From: Burkholderiales bacterium
GTDB lineage: Bacteria; Pseudomonadota; Gammaproteobacteria; Burkholderiales; Burkholderiaceae_C
NCBI GenBank assembly: GCA_947453625.1
Contig: CANGHK010000018.1
Coordinates: forward strand, 1 to 64,000
Direction of reading: 5' to 3'
DNA length: 64,000 nt
The notes beneath the pieces were generated by a model. It saw nothing but the letters and a program-made list of their open reading frames with translations, did no database searches and was not told the DNA's origin. The position numbers and the translations under genes are program-made. This document shows, piece after piece, positions 1 to 11,711 of the stretch (position 1 is its first letter; each line of letters begins with the position of its first letter).

Positions 1-1013
<1,013 letters not shown>

Positions 1014-1128
1014 AGCGGGCTCCTTCTGTGGATTGCGGATGCGAGTGTGGGGGGGCTTGGCTGACCGCAGGCTGATCGGTGCGGCGCTGAGCCAAACCGA
1101 CCGGACCGCAGCGACGCCGTTGCGGGTT

Positions 1129-1788
1129 TCAACTGGCTGCGGCTTGCAGCCCGTTGTCGAAATGGGCGCGCATCATGCGCGTGGCTTCTTCGCTGTTGCC
1201 GGCCGCGATCGCCGCCATCACGCTTCGGTGCTCGGCCAGCGACTCGGCCAACCGGCCCTGCTTGAACAGCGACAGGTGGCGGTTGAGTTTCATCACCTTG
1301 CGCAGGTCGAGCACGATCTGCTCGCTCCAGCGGTTGCCGGCCAGCGCCAGCAGCCTGAGGTGGAACTGCTCGTTGGTGGCGAAGAAGGCGTCGCGCTGGT
1401 CCACCTGCGCCTCCAGCCTGTCGTGCAGCGCCTGCAGTTCGGCGATCTGTGTCGGCTCGGCCTGGGCCGCCACCCGGCCCGCGGCATCGCTCTCCAGCAA
1501 GGCCATCAGGTGGTAGACCTGGGCCACGTCGGTGCTGGACATCTCGGTGACATAGGCGCCGCGCCGCAGCTTCATCGTCACCAGCCCCTCGACCGCCAGC
1601 ACCTTCAGCGCCTCGCGCAAAGGGGTGCGGCTGATGCCGTACTCGGCGGCGATCTTCTGCTCATCTATCCAGCCGCCGGGCTCCAGTTCGCGGTTGAAGA
1701 TCTGCTGACGCAAGCGCTCGGCCACGTCCTGGTAGAGGGCGCGGTGGTGCAGCGGGGGGCGCTCGGCGAGGGTGACGGTGTCGGGCAA
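1129..1788 (-). CDS. GntR family transcriptional regulator, FCD (FadR-like) subfamily
   Basis: A 219-residue DNA-binding regulator. The N-terminal winged helix-turn-helix (about residues 18-85) shows [18 protein letters not shown] and the wing [13 protein letters not shown], both typical of GntR proteins. The rest is an all-helical FCD effector domain with His residues in HLRLL and EHRSV, which in this family often bind a metal and an organic acid. It is transcribed away from the methylmalonyl-CoA mutase gene across a 176-base gap that contains small dyads. The arrangement suggests it controls the propionyl-CoA operon and senses an acid or acyl-CoA of that pathway; the ligand is inference. 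Confidence 0.9.
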   Translation of the reverse strand: MPDTVTLAERPPLHHRALYQDVAERLRQQIFNRELEPGGWIDEQKIAAEYGISRTPLREALKVLAVEGLVTMKLRRGAYVTEMSSTDVAQVYHLMALLESDAAGRVAAQAEPTQIAELQALHDRLEAQVDQRDAFFATNEQFHLRLLALAGNRWSEQIVLDLRKVMKLNRHLSLFKQGRLAESLAEHRSVMAAIAAGNSEEATRMMRAHFDNGLQAAAS

Positions 1789-1841
1789 GGGCCGGGTTCC
1801 GATGGGTTGGCGGGGTGCTGAATCGGCACAAAGATTTGTCT

Positions 1842-1879
1842 GACTTCAGTCTACCGACGCTTTTGAATTCATAATTATG
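1842..1879. promoter_or_regulatory. Candidate operator/promoter region between GntR gene and mutase operon
   Basis: Two short dyads sit in the divergent gap: GACT-TC-AGTC at 1842-1851 and the perfect palindrome CATAATTATG at 1870-1879, within the only AT-rich stretch of the gap. The second also supplies a possible -10 element. A GntR dimer would bind such a dyad, so this is the most likely control site for both genes. No binding motif was matched; the role is inferred from position and symmetry. Confidence 0.4.
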
Positions 1880-1964
1880 CACCCTGACCCTTGCTGGGCA
1901 AGACGACTGAGCCGGTCTGTCGCCGTGCAAAAGGGGGTCTCGCTCCACGCCTGAGGATAGAAAC

Positions 1965-4145
<2,181 letters not shown>

Positions 4146-4169
4146 CCGGCGTCCAAGACCGCTCACGCC

Positions 4170-4661
4170 ATGACCATGGACACGGCCCAGGGCTCGCCCC
4201 TGCTGGCACTGACGCCCGCCTCCGAGGACGACTTCGAAGCCTTGCTGGCGCTGCGAATGGCCGCGATGCGCGAGAGCCTGCAGCGCCTGGGCCGCTTCGA
4301 CCCGCAGCGCGCGCGCGAGCGGCTGAGCCGGGCTTTCGAGCCGGGCCACACCCGCCACATCCTGCTGGACGGCGATGCGGTGGGCTTCGTGGTGCTGCTG
4401 CCGGTGCCGCCTGTCGATCCCGACCACCTGGTGCTAGACCACCTCTACATCGCCCCGCAGGCGCAACGCCGGGGCGTGGGCAGCTGGGTCATGTCGCAGG
4501 TGCTGGACGAAGCCGACCTGCTGGGGCTGCCGGTGCGGGTGATGGCGCTCAAGCTCAGCGACGCCAATGCCTTTTACCTGCACCACGGCTTCGCGCTGCA
4601 GCACGAGAGCGAATGGGATCTGCACTACCTGCGTCCCGCGCGGGGGCCTGTCCATGGCTGA
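4170..4661 (+). CDS. GNAT family N-acetyltransferase
   Basis: A 163-residue protein with the GNAT fold. The acetyl-CoA pyrophosphate loop is visible as QAQRRGVGS after the beta strand LDHLYIAP, and the C-terminal NAFYLHHGFAL motif is typical. The substrate cannot be told from the sequence. It begins 24 bases after scpA and its last eight bases overlap the start of meaB, so it is translated as part of the mutase operon. A role in acylation control of these acyl-CoA enzymes is possible but only inferred from position. Confidence 0.88.
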   Translation: MTMDTAQGSPLLALTPASEDDFEALLALRMAAMRESLQRLGRFDPQRARERLSRAFEPGHTRHILLDGDAVGFVVLLPVPPVDPDHLVLDHLYIAPQAQRRGVGSWVMSQVLDEADLLGLPVRVMALKLSDANAFYLHHGFALQHESEWDLHYLRPARGPVHG

Positions 4662-5685
4662 GGCCGCGAGCGCCTTGCCCGAGGCCGATCAGGCCTTGTT
4701 CGCCGGGGTGACCGGCGCGCCCGGTGCCGCGCAGCGCCGGGCGGTGGCCAAGAGCATCACGCTGCTCGAGTCGACGCGCCCCGACCACCGCGCCCGCGCC
4801 GACGCGCTGCTCGATGCGCTGTTGCCGGCCAGCGGCAAGTCGTTCCGGCTCGGCATCAGCGGCGTGCCGGGGGTGGGCAAGAGCACCTTCATCGAGGCCC
4901 TGGGCCTGTACCTGATCGCGCTCGGCCACCGGGTGGCCGTGCTGGCGATAGACCCGTCGTCGAGTGTCAGCGGTGGCTCCATCCTGGGCGACAAGACCCG
5001 AATGGAGCGCTTGTCCATGGACGAGCGCGCCTACATCCGCCCCAGCCCGGCCAGCGGCACGCTGGGCGGCGTGGCCGAGAAGACGCGCGAGGCCATGCTG
5101 GTGTGCGAGGCGGCCGGCTTCGATGTCGTGATCGTCGAGACCGTGGGCGTGGGCCAGAGCGAGATCGCGGTGGCCGGCATGGCCGACATGTTCGTGCTGA
5201 TGCAGCTCCCCAACGCCGGCGACGACCTGCAGGCGATCAAGAAGGGCGTGATGGAACTGGCCGACCTGGTGGTGATCAACAAGGCCGACATCGACGAGGC
5301 CGCGGCCACCCGGGCCCGGGCGCAGATCAGCTCGTCGCTGCGGCTGATCGGCCTGCACGGCAACCCGGACCACCTGCACCACGACAAGGCGGTCTGGCAG
5401 CCGCAGGTGATGCAGCTCTCGGCGCTGAAGGGCTCTGGCCTGGCCGAGTTCTGGGCCGCCGTGACCCGCTTCCGCGAACTGCAGGCCGCCAACGGCCGTC
5501 TCGCCGCGCGCCGCCACCGCCAGGACCAGGCCTGGATGTGGGCGCTGATCGACGCCGGCCTGCAGCAGCGCTTCAAGTCCCATCCCGCCGTGCGCGAGGC
5601 GCTGCCGGCGCTGACCCGCGAAGTGCACGCCGGCCGCGTGGCGGCCTCGGTGGCCGCGCGTCGCCTGCTCGACCTGTTTCATTGA
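4654..5685 (+). CDS. meaB: MeaB/ArgK-type G-protein chaperone of methylmalonyl-CoA mutase
   Basis: GTPase that guards and loads the cobalamin cofactor of methylmalonyl-CoA mutase. The 343-residue chain has a P-loop GVPGVGKST, the family segment DPSSSVSGGSILGDKTRM, a switch region ETVGVGQSE and the guanine-specificity motif NKAD, all in the usual order; the C-terminal part carries the dimerisation helices. The chosen ATG lies inside the end of the GNAT gene (8-base overlap), where homology begins (MAEAASALPEADQALF); an upstream in-frame ATG at 4567 would add residues that look like antisense-type noise. Its location two genes after scpA fits the known mutase partnership. Confidence 0.95.
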   Translation: MAEAASALPEADQALFAGVTGAPGAAQRRAVAKSITLLESTRPDHRARADALLDALLPASGKSFRLGISGVPGVGKSTFIEALGLYLIALGHRVAVLAIDPSSSVSGGSILGDKTRMERLSMDERAYIRPSPASGTLGGVAEKTREAMLVCEAAGFDVVIVETVGVGQSEIAVAGMADMFVLMQLPNAGDDLQAIKKGVMELADLVVINKADIDEAAATRARAQISSSLRLIGLHGNPDHLHHDKAVWQPQVMQLSALKGSGLAEFWAAVTRFRELQAANGRLAARRHRQDQAWMWALIDAGLQQRFKSHPAVREALPALTREVHAGRVAASVAARRLLDLFH

Positions 5686-5722
5686 ACCGTCCGATTGAAA
5701 TCCCCAACGAGGAGATCTCCCC

Positions 5723-7255
5723 ATGCATGACATCCAACAAAAGCTCGAGGCGATGCGCGCCGAGGCCCGCCTGGGCGGCGGCGCCAAGCGCATCGCCGCC
5801 CAGCATGGCAAGGGCAAGCTGACGGCGCGTGAGCGGCTCGAACTGCTGCTCGACGAAGGCACTTTCGAAGAGTGGGACATGTTCGTCGAGCACCGCTGCG
5901 CCGACTTCGGCATGCAGGACAACAAGATCCGCGGCGACGGCGTGGTCACCGGCTACGGCATGATCAACGGCCGGCTGGTCTTCGTCTTCAGCCAGGACTT
6001 CACCGTCTTCGGCGGCGCGCTGTCCGAAGCCCATGCCGAGAAGATCTGCAAGGTGATGGACCAGGCGATGAAGGTGGGCGCGCCGGTGATCGGCCTGAAC
6101 GATTCGGGCGGCGCCCGCATCCAGGAGGGTGTCGCCTCACTCGGCGGTTATGCCGACGTGTTCCAGCGCAACGTGATGGCCAGTGGCGTGATCCCGCAGA
6201 TCAGCCTGATCATGGGTCCTTGCGCCGGCGGCGCGGTGTACTCGCCGGCCATGACCGACTTCATCTTCATGGTCAAGGACTCGAGCTACATGTTCGTCAC
6301 CGGCCCCGAGGTGGTCAAGACGGTGACGCACGAGGAGGTGACGGCCGAGGAACTCGGCGGCGCCAGCACCCACACCACCAAGAGCGGCGTGGCCGACCTG
6401 TCGTTCGAGAACGACGTCGAGGCGATCCTGATGCTGCGCCGCTTCTACAACTACCTGCCGCTGAACAACCGCGAGAAGCCGCCTGTGCGCCTGAGCGGCG
6501 ACCGCGCCGACCGGCTCGACTACTCGCTCGACACGCTGGTGCCCGACAACGCCAACAAGCCCTACGACATCAAGGAGTTGATCCACAAGGTGGTCGACGA
6601 CGGCGATTTCTTCGAGTTGCAGCCCGATTACGCCAAGAACATCGTCATCGGCCTGGGCCGGATGGAAGGCCAGACCATAGGCATAGTCGCCAACAATCCG
6701 CAGGTGCTGGCCGGCTGCCTGGACATCAAGAGCAGCATCAAGGCAGCGCGCTTCGTGCGCTTCTGCGATGCCTTCAACATTCCGGTGGTGACCTTTGTCG
6801 ACGTGCCCGGCTTCATGCCCGGCACCAGCCAGGAGTACGGCGGCATCATCAAGCATGGCGCCAAGCTGCTCTACGCCTACGCCGAGTGCACCGTGCCCAA
6901 GGTGACGGTGATCACCCGCAAGGCCTACGGCGGCGCCTACGATGTGATGAGCAGCAAGCACCTGCGCGGCGACGTCAACTTCGCCTGGCCCAACGCCGAG
7001 ATCGCGGTGATGGGCGCCAAGGGCGCGGTCGAGATCATCTTCCGCGAGGACAAGGGCGATCCGGTCAAGCTGGCCGCGCGTGAGGCGGAATACAAAGCGC
7101 AATTTGCCAACCCCTTTGTCGCCGGCAGCCGCGGCTTCATCGACGACGTGATCCAGCCGCATGAGACGCGCAAGCGCATCTGCCGCAGCCTGGTGATGCT
7201 GCGCGACAAGAAGCTGGAAAACCCCTGGCGCAAGCACGGCAACATCCCGTTATGA
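5723..7255 (+). CDS. pccB: Propionyl-CoA carboxylase beta (carboxyltransferase) subunit
   Basis: Carboxyltransferase subunit that moves the carboxyl group from biotin to propionyl-CoA to give (S)-methylmalonyl-CoA. The 510 residues cover the N- and C-terminal crotonase-like domains, with acyl-CoA pocket sequences [11 protein letters not shown] and [12 protein letters not shown] in the first half and the biotin-side segments [17 protein letters not shown] and [12 protein letters not shown] in the second. The strong Shine-Dalgarno GAGGAGAT lies upstream of the ATG. It is followed by a 253-base gap with repeats before its partner pccA. Acyl-CoA specificity is judged from the context with the mutase. 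Confidence 0.95.
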   Translation: MHDIQQKLEAMRAEARLGGGAKRIAAQHGKGKLTARERLELLLDEGTFEEWDMFVEHRCADFGMQDNKIRGDGVVTGYGMINGRLVFVFSQDFTVFGGALSEAHAEKICKVMDQAMKVGAPVIGLNDSGGARIQEGVASLGGYADVFQRNVMASGVIPQISLIMGPCAGGAVYSPAMTDFIFMVKDSSYMFVTGPEVVKTVTHEEVTAEELGGASTHTTKSGVADLSFENDVEAILMLRRFYNYLPLNNREKPPVRLSGDRADRLDYSLDTLVPDNANKPYDIKELIHKVVDDGDFFELQPDYAKNIVIGLGRMEGQTIGIVANNPQVLAGCLDIKSSIKAARFVRFCDAFNIPVVTFVDVPGFMPGTSQEYGGIIKHGAKLLYAYAECTVPKVTVITRKAYGGAYDVMSSKHLRGDVNFAWPNAEIAVMGAKGAVEIIFREDKGDPVKLAAREAEYKAQFANPFVAGSRGFIDDVIQPHETRKRICRSLVMLRDKKLENPWRKHGNIPL

Positions 7256-7257
7256 CC

Positions 7258-7320
7258 CACCCCCGCAGCGCCTTCGGCGCCTCCCCCTCAAGGGGGCGAC
7301 GCCAGTGGCCCGGCAGAGCC
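7258..7320. repeat. GC-rich intergenic repeat of the CCTCCCCCTC / AGGGGG type
   Basis: Directly after pccB comes a compact series of inverted repeats: GCGCC-TTC-GGCGC followed by TCCCCCT-CA-AGGGGG. The same signature, reversed and slightly diverged, recurs at 50119-50170, and a simpler relative is at 47495-47521. This marks a dispersed palindromic repeat family of this genome, and the hairpins could also end pccB transcription or stabilise its 3' end. Confidence 0.6.
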
Positions 7321-7328
7321 GGATCCAC

Positions 7329-7348
7329 GGCGTCCGCTTGCGGACGCC
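7329..7348. repeat. Perfect 9-2-9 inverted repeat in pccB-pccA gap
   Basis: The arm GGCGTCCGC is followed by TT and its exact reverse complement. It would form a very stable hairpin in RNA. A second hairpin with the same 9-2-9 layout but a different sequence lies at 7426-7445. Together they may limit read-through from pccB to pccA or be remains of mobile palindromic elements. Confidence 0.6.
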
Positions 7349-7390
7349 ACATCCATGTGACGGCGGCATTGCCCGCCAGGGACGACTGAC

Positions 7391-7425
7391 ATGTTTAACA
7401 AGATTCTGATTGCGAACCGCGGCGA
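7391..7425 (+). pseudogene. Second, diverged copy of the pccA start (gene fossil)
   Basis: The bases encode MFNKILIANRG followed by the first bases of the next codon, against MFDKILIANRGE at the true pccA start 118 bases downstream. The two stretches differ almost only at third codon positions and by one Asp/Asn change, so this is a real homologous copy rather than chance. Homology breaks at 7426 where a palindromic element begins. Read on, the frame runs 41 codons to a stop at 7514-7516 that overlaps the real pccA start, so any translation from it would end exactly where pccA begins. Confidence 0.75.
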
Positions 7426-7487
7426 CAACGGCCTTCAGGCCGTTGCGGCGCAGCCAAATCGCCTGTTGCGCGCAGCGCACGCAGGCG
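7426..7487. repeat. Palindromic insertion between fossil and real pccA starts
   Basis: Two hairpins follow each other: CAACGGCCT-TC-AGGCCGTTG at 7426-7445 and an imperfect one at 7460-7487 with arms CGCCTG/CAGGCG around TGCGC-GCA-GCGCA. The first begins exactly where similarity of the upstream copy to pccA stops, which looks like a REP-like element that landed in an older start of the gene. Confidence 0.55.
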
Positions 7488-7508
7488 AGTTCCCCGCGGA
7501 GAACCAGC

Positions 7509-9539
7509 ATGTTTGACAAGATCCTCATCGCCAACCGCGGGGAAATCGCCTGCCGTATCATCCAGGCCGCCAAGAAGATGGGCATCGCGACCGTGGCGGT
7601 GTACTCCGAGGCCGACCGCGACGCACGCCATGTCGAACTCGCCGACGAGGCGGTGTTCATCGGCGCCGCGCCCAGCCGCGAGAGCTATCTGGTGGCCGAC
7701 AAGATCATCGCCGCCTGCAAGGCCACCGGCGCGCAAGCCGTGCATCCGGGCTACGGCTTCCTGTCCGAGAACGCCGAGTTCGCGCGCCGGGTCGAGGAAG
7801 AAGGCATTGTCTTCATCGGCCCCAAGCACCACAGCATCGCGGCGATGGGCGACAAGATCGCGTCCAAGAAGCTGGCGCTGGCGGCCCATGTCAACACCAT
7901 CCCGGGCTGGAACGCGGTGATCGAGGCGCCCGAACGCGCGGTCGAGATCGCCCGCGACATCGGCTATCCGGTGATGATCAAGGCCAGCGCCGGCGGTGGC
8001 GGCAAGGGCCTGCGCGTGGCCTACAACGACAAGGAAGCCTTCGAGGGCTTCACCGCCTGCCGCAACGAGGCGCGCAACAGCTTCGGCGACGACCGCGTCT
8101 TCATCGAGAAGTTCGTCGAGAGCCCGCGCCACATCGAGATCCAGGTGCTGGGCGACGCGTTCGGCAACTGCGTCTACCTGCAAGAGCGTGAATGCTCGAT
8201 CCAGCGCCGGCACCAGAAGGTGATCGAGGAGGCGCCGTCGCCCTTCATCTCGGAGGCGACGCGCCAGGCGATGGGCGAGCAGGCGGTGGCGCTGGCCAAG
8301 GCCGTGAACTACCAGAGCGCCGGCACGGTGGAGTTCGTCGTCGGGCGCGACCAGAGCTTCTTCTTTCTGGAGATGAACACCCGGCTCCAGGTCGAGCACC
8401 CGGTGACCGAATCCATCACCGGCATCGACCTGGTCGAGCAGATGATCCGTGTCGCAGCCGGCGAGAAGCTCAGCTTCACGCAGGACCAGATCCCGCGCCG
8501 CGGCTGGGCCATCGAATGCCGTATCAACGCCGAGGACCCGTTCCGCGGCTTTCTGCCATCGACCGGCCGTCTGGTGCGCTACCAGCCGCCGGCCACGACG
8601 ATGGAGGCCTCGCATCCGGTACCCGAGGGCGGCGGCGTGCGCGTGGACACCGGCGTGGCCGAGGGTGGCGAGATCCCGATGTTCTACGACTCGATGATCG
8701 CCAAGCTGATCGTGCATGGCGTCGACCGGCTCGACGCGATCGCCAAGATGCGCGAGGCCTTGAATGCCTTCGTGATCCGCGGTGTCTCCAGCAACATCCC
8801 GTTCCAGAGCGCGCTGCTGGCCCACCCGAAGTTCATCTCGGGCGACTTCAACACCGGTTTCATCGCCGAGAACTATCCCGCCGGCTTCCGCGCCGAGGAT
8901 GTGCCGCACGACGATCCCGATTTCCTGGTGGCCTTGGCCGCTGCCGCCTACCGGCTCTACCGCGAGCGGGCGGTGGGCATCACCGGCCAGTTGCCTGGCC
9001 ATGGGGTGCAGATCGGCGATTGCTTCGTCGTCGTGATCAAGGGCCAGGCCGGCGCGCACCGCCATGTGCCGGTGAAGGTGCAGACTGGCGGGCGGATGCG
9101 AGTGACGGTCGAGGGCCGTCCGCCCTACGACTTGACGCTCGACTGGAACTTCGGCGGCATCCGGGCGGTCGGCAGCTGCAACGGTTTGCCCTTCACCGCG
9201 CAGGTCGAGCGCCAGGGCCTGTGGTACCGGGTCTCGCACAACGGCCTGGCGATAGAGGCCCAGGTGATGGTCGCGCGCGCGGCCGAGCTGCTGCGGGTGA
9301 TGCCCTTCAAGGCGCCGGCCGACATGAGCAAGTTCCTGCTCTCGCCGATGCCCGGGCTGCTGGTCGACGTGGTGGTCAAGCCCGGCCAGGTGGTGCAGGC
9401 CGGCGAGCGGCTGGCGGTGATCGAGGCGATGAAGATGGAGAACATCCTGACCGCCGCGCAGGATGGCACGGTGGCCGAGGTGTTGGCGGCCAAGGGCGAG
9501 AGCCTGTCGGTCGACCAGCCCATCCTGTCCTTCGCCTGA
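7509..9539 (+). CDS. pccA: Propionyl-CoA/acetyl-CoA carboxylase alpha subunit (biotin carboxylase + biotin carrier)
   Basis: Carboxylates its own biotin with ATP and bicarbonate, then hands the carboxyl group to PccB. The 676 residues comprise the biotin carboxylase start MFDKILIANRGEIACRI, the ATP-grasp loop KASAGGGGKGLRV and the segment FLEMNTRLQVEHPVTE in the first 450 residues, a linker domain, and a C-terminal biotinyl domain with EAMKMEN, where Lys642 carries biotin. The ATG at 7509 matches the conserved family start; a longer frame from 7410 runs through the palindromic insertion and is not needed. Confidence 0.96.
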   Translation: MFDKILIANRGEIACRIIQAAKKMGIATVAVYSEADRDARHVELADEAVFIGAAPSRESYLVADKIIAACKATGAQAVHPGYGFLSENAEFARRVEEEGIVFIGPKHHSIAAMGDKIASKKLALAAHVNTIPGWNAVIEAPERAVEIARDIGYPVMIKASAGGGGKGLRVAYNDKEAFEGFTACRNEARNSFGDDRVFIEKFVESPRHIEIQVLGDAFGNCVYLQERECSIQRRHQKVIEEAPSPFISEATRQAMGEQAVALAKAVNYQSAGTVEFVVGRDQSFFFLEMNTRLQVEHPVTESITGIDLVEQMIRVAAGEKLSFTQDQIPRRGWAIECRINAEDPFRGFLPSTGRLVRYQPPATTMEASHPVPEGGGVRVDTGVAEGGEIPMFYDSMIAKLIVHGVDRLDAIAKMREALNAFVIRGVSSNIPFQSALLAHPKFISGDFNTGFIAENYPAGFRAEDVPHDDPDFLVALAAAAYRLYRERAVGITGQLPGHGVQIGDCFVVVIKGQAGAHRHVPVKVQTGGRMRVTVEGRPPYDLTLDWNFGGIRAVGSCNGLPFTAQVERQGLWYRVSHNGLAIEAQVMVARAAELLRVMPFKAPADMSKFLLSPMPGLLVDVVVKPGQVVQAGERLAVIEAMKMENILTAAQDGTVAEVLAAKGESLSVDQPILSFA

Positions 9540-9545
9540 CACCCT

Positions 9546-10610
9546 ATGGCCATCAACCGACGCAAGGCCTTGCTGGCAGTGGCTTCGCTGGCCACCTTGC
9601 CGGCATGCGCCAGCCTGGCGCCGCAAGCCACGGCCATCCAGCGCATCGCCTTCGGCTCCTGCATCAACCAGGCGCTGCCGCAACCGATCTGGGCCGCGGT
9701 GCTGGCGGCCAGGCCCGAGCTGTTCATCTTCGGCGGCGACAACGTCTACGCCAGCGAACAGCCCTGGTCGCTGGTCAAGTTGCAGGCGGCCTATGCCCAA
9801 CTCGCCGCCGACCCTGGCTTTGCCAGGCTGCGCCAGACCGTGCCGCACCTGGAAATCTGGGATGACAACGACTATGGCCTGAACGACGGCGGGGCCGACT
9901 TTGTCCACCGCCAGGCGTCCAAGGACGCGTTCATGGATTTCTGGCAGTTGCCCGCCGATGACGAGCGCCGCAGCCGCGACGGGCTCTACCACGCGCGCAG
10001 CTTTGGCCCTGCCGGCCGCAGGGTGCAGGTGATCATGCTCGACGTGCGCTGGTCGCGTTCACCTTGGAAGCCCACCGACCGGCGCAACCAGCCCGGCCGC
10101 GAGCGCTACCAGCCCGACGCCGATCCGGCCAAGACCATGCTGGGTGCGGCGCAATGGCAGTGGCTGGAGTCGCAGCTGCGCGAGCCGGCCGACCTGCGGC
10201 TGATCATCTCGGGCATCCAGGTCGTGGCCGACGGCCATGGCTGGGAATGCTGGGCCAACTTTCCACTCGAGCGCCAGCGCCTTTACGACCTGATCGCCAG
10301 CACCGGCGCGCGCGGCGCGGTGTTGCTGTCGGGCGACCGCCATCTCGGCGCTTTCTACCGCGAAGCGGGCAGTGCCGACCGGCGCGTGCCCTACCCGCTG
10401 GTCGACTTCACCGCCAGCGGCATGACCCATGCCTGGAAGGGCGCTGCCGAGGCCGGCCCGAACCGGATCAGTCCGCTCTACGACGAACCCCAGTTCGGCA
10501 CGCTCGAGATCGACTGGCCGGCGCGGCACGTGGCAATGACCTTGCGCGACGTGGCGGGACGCCCGCAGCGCGAACTCACCCTGGCGCTGGACGCCTTGCA
10601 ACCCCATTGA
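9546..10610 (+). CDS. PhoD-like metallophosphatase, lipoprotein
   Basis: A 354-residue alkaline phosphatase D relative. The N-terminus has Arg-Arg (NRRKALL), a hydrophobic stretch and the lipobox LPAC near residue 20, so it is predicted to be exported, possibly by Tat, and lipid-anchored. Metal-site motifs are FGSC, GGDNVYA, WDDNDYG, ISGIQ and SGDRHLGAF, in the order expected for PhoD-type enzymes that cleave phosphodiesters or phosphomonoesters. It starts six bases after pccA, inside the propionyl-CoA operon, with no obvious metabolic link. The substrate is unknown. Confidence 0.88.
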   Translation: MAINRRKALLAVASLATLPACASLAPQATAIQRIAFGSCINQALPQPIWAAVLAARPELFIFGGDNVYASEQPWSLVKLQAAYAQLAADPGFARLRQTVPHLEIWDDNDYGLNDGGADFVHRQASKDAFMDFWQLPADDERRSRDGLYHARSFGPAGRRVQVIMLDVRWSRSPWKPTDRRNQPGRERYQPDADPAKTMLGAAQWQWLESQLREPADLRLIISGIQVVADGHGWECWANFPLERQRLYDLIASTGARGAVLLSGDRHLGAFYREAGSADRRVPYPLVDFTASGMTHAWKGAAEAGPNRISPLYDEPQFGTLEIDWPARHVAMTLRDVAGRPQRELTLALDALQPH

Positions 10611-10624
10611 AACCGAGCCCCACC

Positions 10625-11089
10625 ATGAGCGCCAAACCTTTCCGCATCCTCGGCATCCAGCAGATCGCCATCGGCGGCCCCGACAAGCAAAAGCTGAAAA
10701 GCCTGTGGGTCGACATGCTGGGCCTGACGGTCAAGAGCACCTTCGTCTCCGAGCGCGAGAACGTCGACGAGGACATCTGCGCGCTCGGCAATGGCCCGAC
10801 GGCGGTCGAGGTCGACCTGATGCAGCCGATCGACCCCGACAAGAAGCCGGCGGTTCACACCACGCCGCTCAACCATGTCGGGCTGTGGGTCGACGACCTG
10901 GCGCTGGCGGTCGAGTGGATGACGGCCAACGGCGTGCGTTTCGCCCCGGGCGGTATACGCAAGGGCGCGGCTGGCCACGACATCACCTTCATCCATCCCA
11001 AGGGCAACGAGGCGTTTCCGCTCAGTGGCGAGGGCGTGCTGATCGAACTGGTGCAGGCGCCGACCGAGGTGATCGCGGCGCTGGGCTGA
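10625..11089 (+). CDS. VOC-fold protein, probable methylmalonyl-CoA epimerase
   Basis: A 154-residue glyoxalase/VOC protein with two beta-alpha-beta-beta-beta repeats. Between the carboxylase, which makes the S epimer, and the mutase, which uses the R epimer, an epimerase is required, and this is the only candidate in the operon. Visible ligand candidates are His in [11 protein letters not shown] and Glu in LIELVQ. The first metal ligand, normally His in the epimerase start, is Gln here (GIQQIAIG), so the assignment is not certain and a dioxygenase/lyase-like VOC protein remains possible. It begins 14 bases after the phosphatase. Confidence 0.75.
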   Translation: MSAKPFRILGIQQIAIGGPDKQKLKSLWVDMLGLTVKSTFVSERENVDEDICALGNGPTAVEVDLMQPIDPDKKPAVHTTPLNHVGLWVDDLALAVEWMTANGVRFAPGGIRKGAAGHDITFIHPKGNEAFPLSGEGVLIELVQAPTEVIAALG

Positions 11090-11160
11090 GTCGGACGCAA
11101 GGGCCTGCCTGCGCAGCGCCTTGCGCCTGCGAAGGCTCGAGGCCTCCGTGTCGAGGGCTC

Positions 11161-11340
11161 CCCCTGTGCCAATGGGATACTGCAGCAGCGCAGTGCGTGC
11201 TTGAACTTGCGGGTGGCGCCGTCACTGCGCTGGATGGGCAGCAACTGCGTCATGGTTTGGAGCGGCCGATGCTGAACCCCGAGTTCGCCGCGGTGGGTGA
11301 TCCGGCCCTGGCAGCGCTGGCGCTCCGCGCTTTGAAGTGA
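11161..11340 (+). pseudogene. 3' fragment of a CysQ-like 3'(2'),5'-bisphosphate nucleotidase
   Basis: One frame reads CQWDTAAAQCVLELAGGAV, then LDGQQLRHG and PMLNPEFAAVGDP, ending at a TGA at 11338-11340. This is the C-terminal signature of CysQ/inositol monophosphatase enzymes (WDTAA motif, AGG, the LNP strand). No upstream part of the gene is present: the VOC gene ends at 11089 and the 70 bases between show no homology. The enzyme would have recycled PAP in sulfate assimilation; here only about the last 57 codons remain. Confidence 0.75.
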
Positions 11341-11393
11341 CGCGAGTGTGATTCAATAGCGGCGCTTTCGAAGCCACAATCGAGGAACGCAAC

Positions 11394-11597
11394 ATGGCGA
11401 TGATCAAGATCGACGGGCAGGATGACGACTCGGACAATCTCTCCGACGCGGCCAGGCAGCAATTGCAGAGCCTGTAGTTTGTCGAAGGCGAACTGCCGGG
11501 GCAGATCGCCTTGTTTCAGACCGCCAGAATTTCCTATGCGAAAGCACTGACGACAATGCCCTCGCCATTCGTGGGCGACACGATCAAGCTGAATTGA
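11394..11597 (+). pseudogene. DUF6447-like small gene broken by an amber stop
   Basis: The frame starts MAMIKIDGQDDDSDNLSDAA and reaches TAG at 11475-11477, then continues in the same frame with FVEGELPGQIALFQTARISY to a TGA at 11595-11597. Reading Gln at the TAG restores the small-protein pattern that I recall as DUF6447 (QSL-Q-FV then QTAR-x-Y). A single C to T change (CAG to TAG) explains the stop, and a short in-frame deletion after GEL seems likely. The function of the family is unknown to me; it lies just before a protein-methyltransferase-like gene. Confidence 0.65.
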
Positions 11598-11711
11598 TGC
11601 GTGCAGCGCATGTTCCAGGCCCCCGTGATCCGGGAACCGCCGACCAGGCCTGGCGACTTTTTCGGCAGACCGGCGTGCACAAAGCGTCGACAACAGGGCA
11701 GGAGTTGACTG

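Noticed and set aside
1789-1964. Cobalamin riboswitch before the B12-dependent mutase
   Set aside because: The gap is short and I see no B12-box-like segment or the required multi-stem layout.
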